A DNA stretch of 64,000 bases from UBA935 sp031556725 (GTDB lineage: Bacteria; Bacillota; Clostridia; Lachnospirales; Lachnospiraceae). Positions 1 to 7,754 of the stretch are shown piece after piece (position 1 is the first letter of the stretch; every line of letters starts with the position of its first letter). Made by a program: the position numbers and the translations under genes. The notes under the pieces were generated by a model. It did no database searches, was not told the DNA's origin, and saw nothing but the letters and a program-made list of their open reading frames with translations. The DNA lies in contig JAVBSL010000013.1 in the NCBI GenBank assembly GCA_031556725.1, positions 1 through 64,000 of the forward strand. The letters run 5' to 3'.

Positions 1-35
1 AAAGCCGAAAACCTTGATTTTACAGGGTTTTCGGC
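1..35 (-). terminator. Rho-independent terminator of the tRNA-Arg gene
   Basis: A perfect 10-bp inverted repeat (4-13 with 26-35) lies 8 bases beyond the tRNA 3' end on the minus strand. The stem is followed by T residues that run into the window edge, so the length of the T tract cannot be judged. Confidence 0.75.
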
Positions 36-43
36 GTTGTTTC

Positions 44-119
44 TGGCGTCCCCGAGACGATTTGAACGTCCGACCCCTCGCTTAGGAGGCGAGTGCTCTA
101 TCCACTGAGCTACGGAGAC
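44..119 (-). tRNA. tRNA-Arg (anticodon CCT)
   Basis: The minus strand folds as a complete cloverleaf. The 7-bp acceptor stem pairs 113-119 with 48-54 and has one G-T pair. The D stem is GCTC/GAGC, the anticodon stem is CTCGC/GCGAG around loop CTCCTAA, and the T arm carries TTCAAAT. The discriminator is G and CCA is encoded. Anticodon CCT reads AGG. A terminator follows directly. A related but shortened tRNA-like sequence lies upstream at 171-222. Confidence 0.95.
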
Positions 120-170
120 ATCTATTAAATTTTCGGACTTGCAACACTTTCCTTTTTTCCTAAGGGGATT

Positions 171-222
171 GTTTCTACGTGACCTTAGGAGGGGCGTGTT
201 ATATCCACTTAACTACGGAAAC
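171..222 (-). pseudogene. tRNA-Arg(CCT)-like remnant lacking a T arm
   Basis: Read on the minus strand, 222 down to 184 matches the 5' 39 bases of the neighbouring tRNA-Arg(CCT) at 32 of 39 positions without gaps. The anticodon loop CTCCTAA is intact. Two D-stem pairs changed on both sides (C-G to T-A and C-G to A-T), so the stem is kept. The normal 3' half is missing. Instead the 5' end can pair with GAAAC at 171-175 and ACG at 178-180. The anticodon loop can alternatively pair with CCTTAGGA (minus strand, 158-165). It is most likely a decaying duplicate, but the compensatory changes leave a structured RNA possible. Confidence 0.6.
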
Positions 223-235
223 TAATTAAAACAAT

Positions 236-1144
236 CTATTCAGGAAAATTGATAAACCCCTGCATCCAAACCGTTCCTTTAAAACGCCGTCCGACCTGCG
301 GTTCACCAAGTAAATCCTTTTCATTGATACAGATATCTAACATTAAATCATTGCTGTTGATCAGCATCTGGCAGATACCTTCACCGGTCATGGTATTTTT
401 AACCTGCCGGCATTCCATAATTTCACCTAAGATAGAATATTGATCACACTCTACTCCATAAGGCATTAAGTAAGTATCCACTAAGCTAAACACATCTTCG
501 GTGTGAATTTTCCTGGATATTACGGTATAAGTATCCATATCCTCCAAGGTAAGATTTTCAATAGCATCTTCATCACCTTTTCTGGCAGCAGCAATGAGAT
601 TTCCACGGTTAATGGATGCTTTATTGACCTTCTTCTTATCATTTTCATTCTTAATTATGGGCATCATTATTGTACCACTAAGAGACAATCCTGACAAGGT
701 CAGAGTTGTTCCTCTGACAGGTAATTTCCCCGAATTTTGAATTTTAACATAGGGTATCATGTTTTGTAAATAGAAGATAAGAGAAACCCCTACCCGGATG
801 TCATCACACACCCCGGCGTAAGATTCCTGCGCCGCATGGCGCTCAACCGATACATCTTCTTCCGTACTGATAAGTGAACCCCGCATATAGGGATAATAAT
901 ATTCGTAGATAAACTTATCTTCTTCGTCAAACTCTCCGCAGACAGTAACTCCGATATTTTCAGCAAAATCCTTGCTGAACTCTGCCAGTATAATATCTTC
1001 ATTATTACTTGTATAAGCACGTTCTGATGCAGATACTACGATATCGGTCAGTAACTGTCTTAATTCTTTTCGGTCCTTCAAATTACTAAAGCCTATGGCG
1101 CGCATATATTTATGCAAGAATTTCACCTCGCTTTCAGAAGACAT
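236..1144 (-). CDS. DUF3881-like conserved protein
   Basis: A 302-residue soluble protein with no signal peptide or membrane segment. It resembles the uncharacterised DUF3881 family, which I recall mainly from Lachnospiraceae next to serS; I see no catalytic motif. The ATG at 1144 lies inside the end of serS, a 22-base overlap, and GGTGG precedes it at normal distance, so the two genes are probably translationally coupled. It is the last gene of the parA-parB-DUF4446-HD-GYP-serS run. The family name rests on context and recall, not on a search. Confidence 0.7.
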   Translation of the reverse strand: MSSESEVKFLHKYMRAIGFSNLKDRKELRQLLTDIVVSASERAYTSNNEDIILAEFSKDFAENIGVTVCGEFDEEDKFIYEYYYPYMRGSLISTEEDVSVERHAAQESYAGVCDDIRVGVSLIFYLQNMIPYVKIQNSGKLPVRGTTLTLSGLSLSGTIMMPIIKNENDKKKVNKASINRGNLIAAARKGDEDAIENLTLEDMDTYTVISRKIHTEDVFSLVDTYLMPYGVECDQYSILGEIMECRQVKNTMTGEGICQMLINSNDLMLDICINEKDLLGEPQVGRRFKGTVWMQGFINFPE

Positions 1145-2409
1145 TCTTTTCCACCCATATAAGGTTGTAAAACAGCAGGAATTCTGACAGAACCGTCAGC
1201 CTGCAAATTATTTTCCAAAAATGCAATCAACATTCTTGGAGGAGCAACTACCGTATTATTTAGTGTATGCGCAAAGTACTTTCCGTTTTCACCATTAACA
1301 CGAATTTTTAATCTTCTTGCCTGTGCATCGCCAAGATTTGAGCAGCTTCCTACTTCAAAATATTTTTTCTGCCTGGGAGACCATGCCTCCACATCAAAAG
1401 ATTTTACCTTTAAATCAGCCAAATCTCCGGAGCAGCATTCCAGCGTTCTTACGGGAATATCCATGGAACGGAATAAGTCCACCGTATTCTGCCATAATTT
1501 TTCAAACCAGGCAGCGGATTCCTCCGGTTTACAGACCACGATCATTTCCTGCTTTTCAAACTGATGGATACGGTATACTCCTCGCTCCTCCAGTCCGTGA
1601 GCGCCCTTTTCTTTACGAAAACAAGGTGAATAGCTGGTCAGGGTTTGAGGAAGCTCTCCCTCCGGTATAATAGTATCGATAAACTTACCGATCATGGAAT
1701 GTTCGGAAGTACCGATTAAATACAGATCTTCTCCCTCAATCTTATACATCATGGCATCCATCTCAGCAAAACTCATAACGCCGGTTACCACATTGCTGCG
1801 AATCATAAAAGGCGGAACACAATAAGTAAATCCTCGATCGATCATAAAATCTCTGGCATAAGAAATAACTGCTGAATGTAATCTGGCAATATCACCTATC
1901 AGGTAATAGAAGCCATTGCCGGCAACTTTTCTGGCACTATCAAGTTCTAAGCCTTTAAAGCTTTCCATTATTTCCGCATGATAAGGAATTTCAAAATCCG
2001 GCACCACCGGTTCCCCGTACTTGGTCACCTCAACATTTTCCGAATCATCTTTTCCGATGGGAACACTGGGATCAATAATATTTGGAATGCTCATCATTAT
2101 TTTGGTAATCTTTTCTTCCAGCTCTTTTTCTTTTTCTTCTAATTCCAAAAGACGTTTTGCGCCTGCTGCCACTTCGGCCTTTTTTGCTTCTGCTTCCTCT
2201 TTTTTCCCTTGTGCCATTAAAGTACCGATCTCTTTAGAGATTTTATTCCGATTGGCACGAAGATCATCCGCTTCCTGTTTTGTATTTCTGCTTTCTGCAT
2301 CAAAAGCAATTACTTCATCCACAAGAGGTAATTTATTGTCCTGAAATTTCTTCTTAATATTTTCCTTAACCATCTCCGGATTTTCTCTTAAAAATTTAAT
2401 GTCTATCAT
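1123..2409 (-). CDS. serS: Seryl-tRNA synthetase
   Basis: Cytoplasmic class II synthetase that charges tRNA-Ser (and tRNA-Sec) with serine. At 428 residues it has normal length. The N-terminal ~100 residues are a Lys/Glu-rich coiled coil that grips the tRNA long arm. The catalytic core has motif 2 (FRKEKGAHGLEERGVYRIHQFEK) and a motif 3 region with an Arg in PPRMLIAFLEN, ending in LQPYMGG. The TSEHS stretch replaces the TAE/TSE-VP loop of classical enzymes, a variant seen in clostridial SerRS. The gene starts 24 bases after the HD-GYP gene and overlaps the next gene, so it is read from the parAB operon or an internal promoter. No T-box leader is visible. Confidence 0.97.
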   Translation of the reverse strand: MIDIKFLRENPEMVKENIKKKFQDNKLPLVDEVIAFDAESRNTKQEADDLRANRNKISKEIGTLMAQGKKEEAEAKKAEVAAGAKRLLELEEKEKELEEKITKIMMSIPNIIDPSVPIGKDDSENVEVTKYGEPVVPDFEIPYHAEIMESFKGLELDSARKVAGNGFYYLIGDIARLHSAVISYARDFMIDRGFTYCVPPFMIRSNVVTGVMSFAEMDAMMYKIEGEDLYLIGTSEHSMIGKFIDTIIPEGELPQTLTSYSPCFRKEKGAHGLEERGVYRIHQFEKQEMIVVCKPEESAAWFEKLWQNTVDLFRSMDIPVRTLECCSGDLADLKVKSFDVEAWSPRQKKYFEVGSCSNLGDAQARRLKIRVNGENGKYFAHTLNNTVVAPPRMLIAFLENNLQADGSVRIPAVLQPYMGGKECLLKAR

Positions 2410-2433
2410 GCTGATACCTTGCCTTTCAACTCA

Positions 2434-3489
2434 TTATTCTACTACTTTTTCAATAAAAATATTATTTACTCTAATCAGATTTATCTCCTGGGGCTTACTT
2501 AGATTATTTCCCTTTTTGTCTTTAATAATCTGAACAACCGGTCGATCGGGAAACTCTTTATTTTGTCTGATTACCATTCCAGTTTCGCCATTATTCATTA
2601 AGACATAACTACCTACCGGATAAACGGCTGTAAATTCTAAAAATACATCCACTACTTTTTCATCAAACTGAATTCCTTTAAAAATCTTTAGATATTCTAC
2701 TGCTTCGTATACCTTTACCCGTTTACAGCAAATTCCGCAAATCATCTCATCAAAAGCATCACAAACAGCCACAATCCTTGCTTCCAGAGGAAGGCTTTTC
2801 ATTCTCAAAGGATACCCGGATCCGTCAATTCTTTCATGATGATACAGTATTATATTCTTAGCCAAATCCGAAATCCATAGCTCGTCTTTCAAAGCAGAAT
2901 AACCATACACCGGATGTTTTTTATATTCCGCAATTTCCATTTCCGGAATTTGCGATTGATCTTTTCCGGTATAATCATATGCCATATAGCGAAGGCCTAT
3001 ATCATGTAACAGGCACGCTACTCCTATATCGTGTACGATATCTTTTGACAATTGTAATTTTAAAGCAACTAATGTGGCCAAAGTACAGGTACTGATAGAA
3101 TGTTCATAAATATCCGAACTTCGCTCTTTAATATCATATATTTTTTCGACCACTTCTTCTTCTTCTAAAATATTATATATAATATTATCTGCAGTCTGGC
3201 TTAACTTCTCCAGCTCCTGATTATTGGAATAAGTATGTTTCTCTAAAATATCTCTTACTTTTTCTTTAAAAACCTTTTCTACATCCTGTTTCAGAATCAC
3301 CACTGCTTCGACATTTTTAAATTTTTCATCATGAATATAAACTTCCGAAATACCGAGGTTTACCAATTTATCAATATAGGATTCTGAAAGCATTGTTTCT
3401 TCGGACAGTAATATTTTATAATCCGATGTAATGACCGCTCTGGCTAAAACATCCCCATCCTTTAGATTTTCGACTTTACATAGTTTCAC
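2434..3489 (-). CDS. HD-GYP domain phosphodiesterase (probable c-di-GMP hydrolase)
   Basis: A 351-residue protein with no obvious membrane segment. The N-terminal ~110 residues resemble the region that precedes HD-GYP in many clostridial proteins. The HD-GYP domain spans about residues 120-280 and shows HDIG, then HHERIDGSGYP, the signature of enzymes that linearise cyclic di-GMP. A C-terminal ~60-residue beta-rich tail follows. The start is GTG at 3489 with AAGGGG nine bases upstream. It lies 13 bases after the DUF4446 gene and 24 bases before serS. No EAL or GGDEF domain is fused to it. A second HD-GYP protein lies at 50952-52070. Confidence 0.88.
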   Translation of the reverse strand: MKLCKVENLKDGDVLARAVITSDYKILLSEETMLSESYIDKLVNLGISEVYIHDEKFKNVEAVVILKQDVEKVFKEKVRDILEKHTYSNNQELEKLSQTADNIIYNILEEEEVVEKIYDIKERSSDIYEHSISTCTLATLVALKLQLSKDIVHDIGVACLLHDIGLRYMAYDYTGKDQSQIPEMEIAEYKKHPVYGYSALKDELWISDLAKNIILYHHERIDGSGYPLRMKSLPLEARIVAVCDAFDEMICGICCKRVKVYEAVEYLKIFKGIQFDEKVVDVFLEFTAVYPVGSYVLMNNGETGMVIRQNKEFPDRPVVQIIKDKKGNNLSKPQEINLIRVNNIFIEKVVE

Positions 3490-3502
3490 GAACTAAAACC
3501 CC

Positions 3503-4021
3503 TTAACTTTTTTGTGTTTTCATGGCAATATTTAAAGCTTGTAATTCTTCTTCCCCCAGAAGAATTGCACATTCACCGGCCGTGATTTCTTTGGTATATG
3601 AGTAACATCCTTCGGCACTATGTACAGAGTTAATAATGAAACCATTATTATTCTCATCCAGTAAAGCCAGGGAAAAACTTAATTTTCCACCCATTTGATT
3701 AAAGGCATCATACTTAACCAGTCCCATTTTTTGAAATACGGATTCCATGTTTTTATAGATAGTGCGAATATCCTTCTTATTTTTCTCAAGAGCGGTTTTA
3801 ATAAATTTATTATCTTCATACAGTGCCATAATATCTACTTCCAGTGACTTGGCTGTCTTACCCTGCATAAATTTGTTGTATTTTTTGTTAAGCTTAGAAA
3901 ATTTGTTAAATTGTATGATAAATAGTATCAGCAACACTATTACCATAACTGTTAGACCAATCAATACATATCCCAGATCTAAATTACCTAAACCCATTTT
4001 ATTAAAAATGGAACTGTTCAT
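3503..4021 (-). CDS. DUF4446-like membrane-anchored protein
   Basis: About 172 residues with one N-terminal transmembrane segment (a Val/Leu/Ile stretch near residues 15-38), then a Lys-rich coiled-coil region and a soluble domain. It matches the uncharacterised DUF4446 family that commonly follows spo0J in Clostridia. The longest reading frame opens at 4033, but GGAGG lies at 4027-4031 within those first codons. The ATG at 4021, five bases downstream of it, is therefore the more likely start. The gene follows parB by 34 bases, consistent with co-transcription. Confidence 0.8.
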   Translation of the reverse strand: MNSSIFNKMGLGNLDLGYVLIGLTVMVIVLLILFIIQFNKFSKLNKKYNKFMQGKTAKSLEVDIMALYEDNKFIKTALEKNKKDIRTIYKNMESVFQKMGLVKYDAFNQMGGKLSFSLALLDENNNGFIINSVHSAEGCYSYTKEITAGECAILLGEEELQALNIAMKTQKS

Positions 4022-4055
4022 CATTACCTCCATCGTCTTATGTGCATAATTTATA

Positions 4056-4934
4056 TTAGCTATTCATGATTTGAATTAATCTTTCAAGATCATCATGATT
4101 GTAAAATTCAATCTCTATTTTACCGGCACCATTACCTTTAGAACTGAGATTTACCTTTGTTCCCAAAGTATTTTTTAATTTTTCCTCAATATCCTGGTAA
4201 ATAACCTCAAGGCTTTCATCCGTAACAACTGCTTTTTTTACCTTTTCCGGCTTGTTCAAATTTTTAACCAGCTTTTCAACATCTCGCACATTTAGTTTTT
4301 CATCAAATATTTTTTGTGCTAAAGTATACTGCTGCTCCGCATCTTCAATTGAAATCAACGCCCTGGCATGTCCGGTAGAAATCATCTCATTAATAATCAT
4401 CTGTTGAACTTCATCGCATAACTTCAACAAACGCATTGAATTGGTAACTGCTGTTCGGCTCTTAGAAACTCTTTCCGCAATTTCATCCTGCTTTAACTGA
4501 AATTCTGTCAGCAAACGTTTATATGCTTGTGCTTCTTCGATAGGATTCAAATCTTCTCGCTGAATGTTTTCAATCAGGGCTATTTCTACTATTTCCTGTT
4601 CCGTATAATTCCTTATGATAACCGGAACCTTTTTTAATCCTGCTTTTTTAGCCGCCCGCCATCTGCGTTCTCCCGCAATGATCTCATAATAAGTCTTCCG
4701 GTCTTGAACAAGAATCGGTTGTAACAATCCAAACTGTTTTATCGACTCAGCCAACTCTTCTAAAGCATCTTCATCAAAGTTTTTTCGTGGCTGTTCTCTA
4801 TTTGGTTCCACTTTTGTAATATTAACAAGAGTTTCTCCTTCTTGTTTTTCTTCTTTTACCGGTGTGCTTTTAACAGGTGCTGTTGCGCTGGGAATTAATG
4901 CATCTAATCCTTTTCCTAATCCTCTTGCCGCCAT
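4056..4934 (-). CDS. parB: ParB/Spo0J chromosome-partitioning CTPase
   Basis: Binds parS near the origin, spreads as a CTP-dependent clamp and loads SMC. At 292 residues it starts with the typical MAARGLGKGLDALIP. The N-terminal ParB domain contains the GERRWRAAK arginine box and the ENIQREDLNPIEEA motif; a helix-turn-helix follows (about residues 130-175), then a linker and the C-terminal dimerisation domain. parA lies two bases upstream, so the pair is one transcription unit. Two perfect parS sites lie just above parA at 5877-5940, so the protein's targets are adjacent to its own operon. Confidence 0.96.
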   Translation of the reverse strand: MAARGLGKGLDALIPSATAPVKSTPVKEEKQEGETLVNITKVEPNREQPRKNFDEDALEELAESIKQFGLLQPILVQDRKTYYEIIAGERRWRAAKKAGLKKVPVIIRNYTEQEIVEIALIENIQREDLNPIEEAQAYKRLLTEFQLKQDEIAERVSKSRTAVTNSMRLLKLCDEVQQMIINEMISTGHARALISIEDAEQQYTLAQKIFDEKLNVRDVEKLVKNLNKPEKVKKAVVTDESLEVIYQDIEEKLKNTLGTKVNLSSKGNGAGKIEIEFYNHDDLERLIQIMNS

Positions 4935-4936
4935 AA

Positions 4937-5704
4937 CTATATATCCTTTCTGTTGATTACTTCATCCGCCAGTAACATATAAGCCTCTGCACCTGCCGAC
5001 TTTGGATCGTACATATTAATAGGCATTCCATAACTGGGTGCTTCTGCTAATCTGATATTTCTTGGTATAACAGTATTATAAACTTTTTGGTTTAAATGGC
5101 TTTTTACATTTTCAACTACCTGCATGGACAAGTTCGTTCGAGAGTCAAACATTGTAAATACTACACCCTCCATATCCAATTCAGGATTAAGTCTTTCCTT
5201 AACCAAGTTAACTGTATGTATCAACTGGCTTAATCCTTCCAAAGCATAGTACTCACATTGTATCGGAACCAACACCGTATTCGCAGTGGTCATTGCGTTT
5301 ATTGTTAACATACTTAATGACGGCGGGCAATCTATGATAATATAATCGTATTTATCTTTTACCCAATCAACTTCTTTCTTTAATATGTATTCTTTTTTGT
5401 CTACTCCGATCAATTCAATTTCCGCCGCGGCGAGATTAACGTTTGAAGGAATAATTGAGATATTAGAAATTGCTTCTTTGATAATGCATTCTTCTATTGA
5501 ACATTCCCCTAAAATTAATTCATATATAGTATTTTCTAAATCATTTTTATCAATACCAAATCCACTTGTCGTATTCCCTTGTGGGTCCGCATCAATAACT
5601 AAAATCTTTTTATCTTTTTCAGCCAATGCAGCTGATAAGTTAATAGAGGTTGTTGTTTTTCCAACGCCTCCTTTTTGATTTGCAATTGCAATAATTCTTC
5701 CCAT
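4937..5704 (-). CDS. parA: ParA/Soj chromosome-partitioning ATPase
   Basis: Deviant Walker A ATPase partner of ParB, acting on origin segregation and, in Bacillus, on DnaA activity. The 255-residue protein opens with the Walker A motif KGGVGKTTTSINL. It also has the DADPQGN switch, Walker B IIIDCPPSLS and the conserved RTNLS region, all typical of short chromosomal Soj proteins. AGGATAGGAA precedes the ATG. No noc homologue lies between this gene and rsmG, unlike in Bacillus. An extended -10 promoter (5747-5755) and two parS sites lie upstream. Confidence 0.97.
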   Translation of the reverse strand: MGRIIAIANQKGGVGKTTTSINLSAALAEKDKKILVIDADPQGNTTSGFGIDKNDLENTIYELILGECSIEECIIKEAISNISIIPSNVNLAAAEIELIGVDKKEYILKKEVDWVKDKYDYIIIDCPPSLSMLTINAMTTANTVLVPIQCEYYALEGLSQLIHTVNLVKERLNPELDMEGVVFTMFDSRTNLSMQVVENVKSHLNQKVYNTVIPRNIRLAEAPSYGMPINMYDPKSAGAEAYMLLADEVINRKDI

Positions 5705-5746
5705 TTCCTATCCTTTCATCCTCTTCTTAAAGCGGTTTTCCATCTG

Positions 5747-5755
5747 ATTATAGCA
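5747..5755 (-). promoter_or_regulatory. Putative extended -10 promoter of the parA operon
   Basis: The minus strand reads TGCTATAAT, an extended -10 hexamer, about 43 bases before the parA start. No good -35 is present 17 bases upstream (TGGATT), which fits an extended -10 promoter. ParB bound at the nearby parS sites could influence it; that is inference. Confidence 0.45.
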
Positions 5756-5876
5756 CTATTCATTATGATAATCCAGTTGTAATTACTGGTTTTCTTTGTT
5801 TTTTAATTTGTTTCACAAGAGTACAAAGATAAATAAAAATGTTTCACAGATTTAAATCTACATGTTGTGGTTTTCA

Positions 5877-5892
5877 TGTTTCACGTGAAACA
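5877..5892. promoter_or_regulatory. parS site 1
   Basis: TGTTTCACGTGAAACA is an exact 16-bp palindrome identical to the Bacillus parS consensus. It lies between parA and the DegU-like gene. ParB nucleates here. Confidence 0.95.
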
Positions 5893-5924
5893 TATGTGGT
5901 GTTTAAATCAAAAAGAGCCCTTGA

Positions 5925-5940
5925 TGTTTCACGTGAAACA
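5925..5940. promoter_or_regulatory. parS site 2
   Basis: A second exact TGTTTCACGTGAAACA palindrome, 48 bases from the first. Half-sites TGTTTCAC also occur at 5809-5816 and 5840-5847 in the same gap, giving a cluster of ParB-like sequences. The rest of 5705-5982 holds only the parA promoter. Confidence 0.95.
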
Positions 5941-5982
5941 TGAATTCCGCAAAACATAAAAGCCCCAATTTTATAACATCTA

Positions 5983-6627
5983 CTAATATAGCTTTATTAT
6001 ATTGTTTCTTATAGCAAAAACTGCAGCTTGTGTACGGTCTGATACATCTATTTTTTTGAATATATTTGATATGTGGTTTTTTACAGTACGTTCGCTAATA
6101 TTTAAATTAATTCCAATTTCCTTATTAAATAATCCGCTTGCCACCTGTGCTAATATTTCCACTTCTCTCTTTGTTAAGAGCGATAGCTTTTCTTTATCGA
6201 TATCTCTGTTTATTAATCTTGAATTTAATGCCGGTATTAAACTTGGCTGTATATATGTTTCATTATTAATAATAGAAGTGATTGCTTTCTTAAGTTCGGC
6301 AGAACCAGTATCTTTTAAAATATATCCTTCCGCTCCGATATCAACTGCCTTTACTAAATACTCTACTTCATTATGAACTGTTAAAACCAAAACTTTCAGA
6401 GGTGTCTTCTTTGCTCTTATCTCTTCCAGTACATCAATGCCATTTTTTCTAGGCATATTAATATCCAAAAGCAGAATGTCCGGATTTGCTGAATTTAATA
6501 TATCAAGACATTCGATTCCATCGTTTGCTTCTGCAATAACCTCTAATGTTCCGTCAAATTCCAATAGCTGCTTTATTCCTTCTCTCATTAAAATGTGGTC
6601 ATCCGCCAACATAACTTTGATGCTCAT
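5983..6627 (-). CDS. NarL/FixJ-type response regulator (DegU-like)
   Basis: A 214-residue transcription regulator. The receiver domain (1-120) has the acidic pair D9-D10, phospho-acceptor D55 in LLLDINMP and a conserved Lys in YILKDT. The C-terminal LuxR-type helix-turn-helix (about 148-205) contains LTKREVEIL and NKEIGINLNISERTVKNHISNIFKKI. GGGAGG precedes the ATG. It follows its kinase by nine bases. The pairing and domain plan resemble Bacillus DegS-DegU; the targets cannot be read from here. Confidence 0.93.
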   Translation of the reverse strand: MSIKVMLADDHILMREGIKQLLEFDGTLEVIAEANDGIECLDILNSANPDILLLDINMPRKNGIDVLEEIRAKKTPLKVLVLTVHNEVEYLVKAVDIGAEGYILKDTGSAELKKAITSIINNETYIQPSLIPALNSRLINRDIDKEKLSLLTKREVEILAQVASGLFNKEIGINLNISERTVKNHISNIFKKIDVSDRTQAAVFAIRNNIIKLY

Positions 6628-6636
6628 AAAACCTCC

Positions 6637-7632
6637 CTAACCATTTATCGGTATTGTAATATTTACTATTGTACCACTTCCCCCGCAATTTGAAAACTTA
6701 TCAATAGATTTTATATTCAATGATCCCTTCATCAATTGAATTATTTCTTCTATAATCTGCAATCCAAAATGCCTTTTTCTTTCCTTTATAGAAAGATAAT
6801 CAAATCCTTTACCATTATCTTTAATTTCTACATAACATATATTTTCTTTTTTATATACTGAAATTTTTATTTCTTTAGTTTCTGAATGTTTAATAGAATT
6901 AATAACGCATTCCTTTATAACTCTATATATGTTTGAAAAAATTAGTTCATTTACTATCGGAATATCCTTCTCCATGTCCAGTTCAATAAATATATTTGAT
7001 TCATTTTTTAATTTATCAACCAAACTTTGTAAAGCGTCTTTAAATCCTAAATCATCAAATTCCATCGGACGTAAATCAAAAATAATATTTCTAATATCTT
7101 CAATAATGTCTTTAATCTGTTTTCCCGCTGTAGCCAATTCTAATTTTGCCCTGACAGGATCTTGATCTATAAACAAAGAACATAATTCTAATACATGAAT
7201 TAAATGAGTTAGATTTTGCAAAGAATAATCATGCAGATCTCTGGCTATCCTTTGTCTTTCTTTTTCCTGAATATCAAGATTTATCAAATTTCCGGTTTTG
7301 TCTTTATGTTCCGAATCCTCGGCTGATGACACTTCTTGCAATGCCGAAAGGTTTTTGTCCAATTTATTAATCTGACTGTATAAGCTTTGATTTTCTTTTT
7401 CAATACTTTCTTTTTCGTTCTTATACCCTGCCACTTTATCGGAATAAATTTCTTTTCTTCTGGGTGAAAAAATATCAAAATCAGATTCTTGATTTTCTTT
7501 TCCGGAGTTTAAAAAAACATCTAATTCTTGTATTCTTGAGAGATTTCTTTGAATCTTTACTTTTAATTCCAGACTTTCTTCCAAAAAATCCTCTCTAATT
7601 TTTTGCAAAATTTCGTCTGCATCTTTTATCAT
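6637..7632 (-). CDS. Cytoplasmic sensor histidine kinase (DegS-like)
   Basis: A 331-residue kinase without membrane segments. An N-terminal coiled-coil sensor region (about 1-120) is rich in Glu, Lys and Leu. The HisKA_3 dimerisation domain has RIARDLHDYSLQNLTHL with the phospho-His, then a HATPase_c domain with NSIKHSE, DNGKGFD and a degenerate G2 box ending in GGSGTIVNITIP. The soluble sensor plus coiled coil is the DegS plan rather than a membrane NarX plan. It is the first gene of a two-gene unit with the DegU-like regulator and is divergent from the alpha/beta-hydrolase gene. Confidence 0.9.
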   Translation of the reverse strand: MIKDADEILQKIREDFLEESLELKVKIQRNLSRIQELDVFLNSGKENQESDFDIFSPRRKEIYSDKVAGYKNEKESIEKENQSLYSQINKLDKNLSALQEVSSAEDSEHKDKTGNLINLDIQEKERQRIARDLHDYSLQNLTHLIHVLELCSLFIDQDPVRAKLELATAGKQIKDIIEDIRNIIFDLRPMEFDDLGFKDALQSLVDKLKNESNIFIELDMEKDIPIVNELIFSNIYRVIKECVINSIKHSETKEIKISVYKKENICYVEIKDNGKGFDYLSIKERKRHFGLQIIEEIIQLMKGSLNIKSIDKFSNCGGSGTIVNITIPING

Positions 7633-7696
7633 ATAGTTTCTCCTTTTATATATATATCATATACTAATTTTACTATTATTGAAAGAAAAATTTTAT

Positions 7697-7725
7697 TTGT
7701 AAGTAACGGTATTTTCTATTATAAT
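7697..7725 (+). promoter_or_regulatory. Putative sigma-A promoter of the alpha/beta-hydrolase gene
   Basis: TTGTAA (7697-7702) and TATAAT (7720-7725) are separated by 17 bases and lie about 30 bases before the start codon. Confidence 0.6.
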
Positions 7726-7754
7726 GTAATTTATAGAAGTAGGAGGAATTGCAC

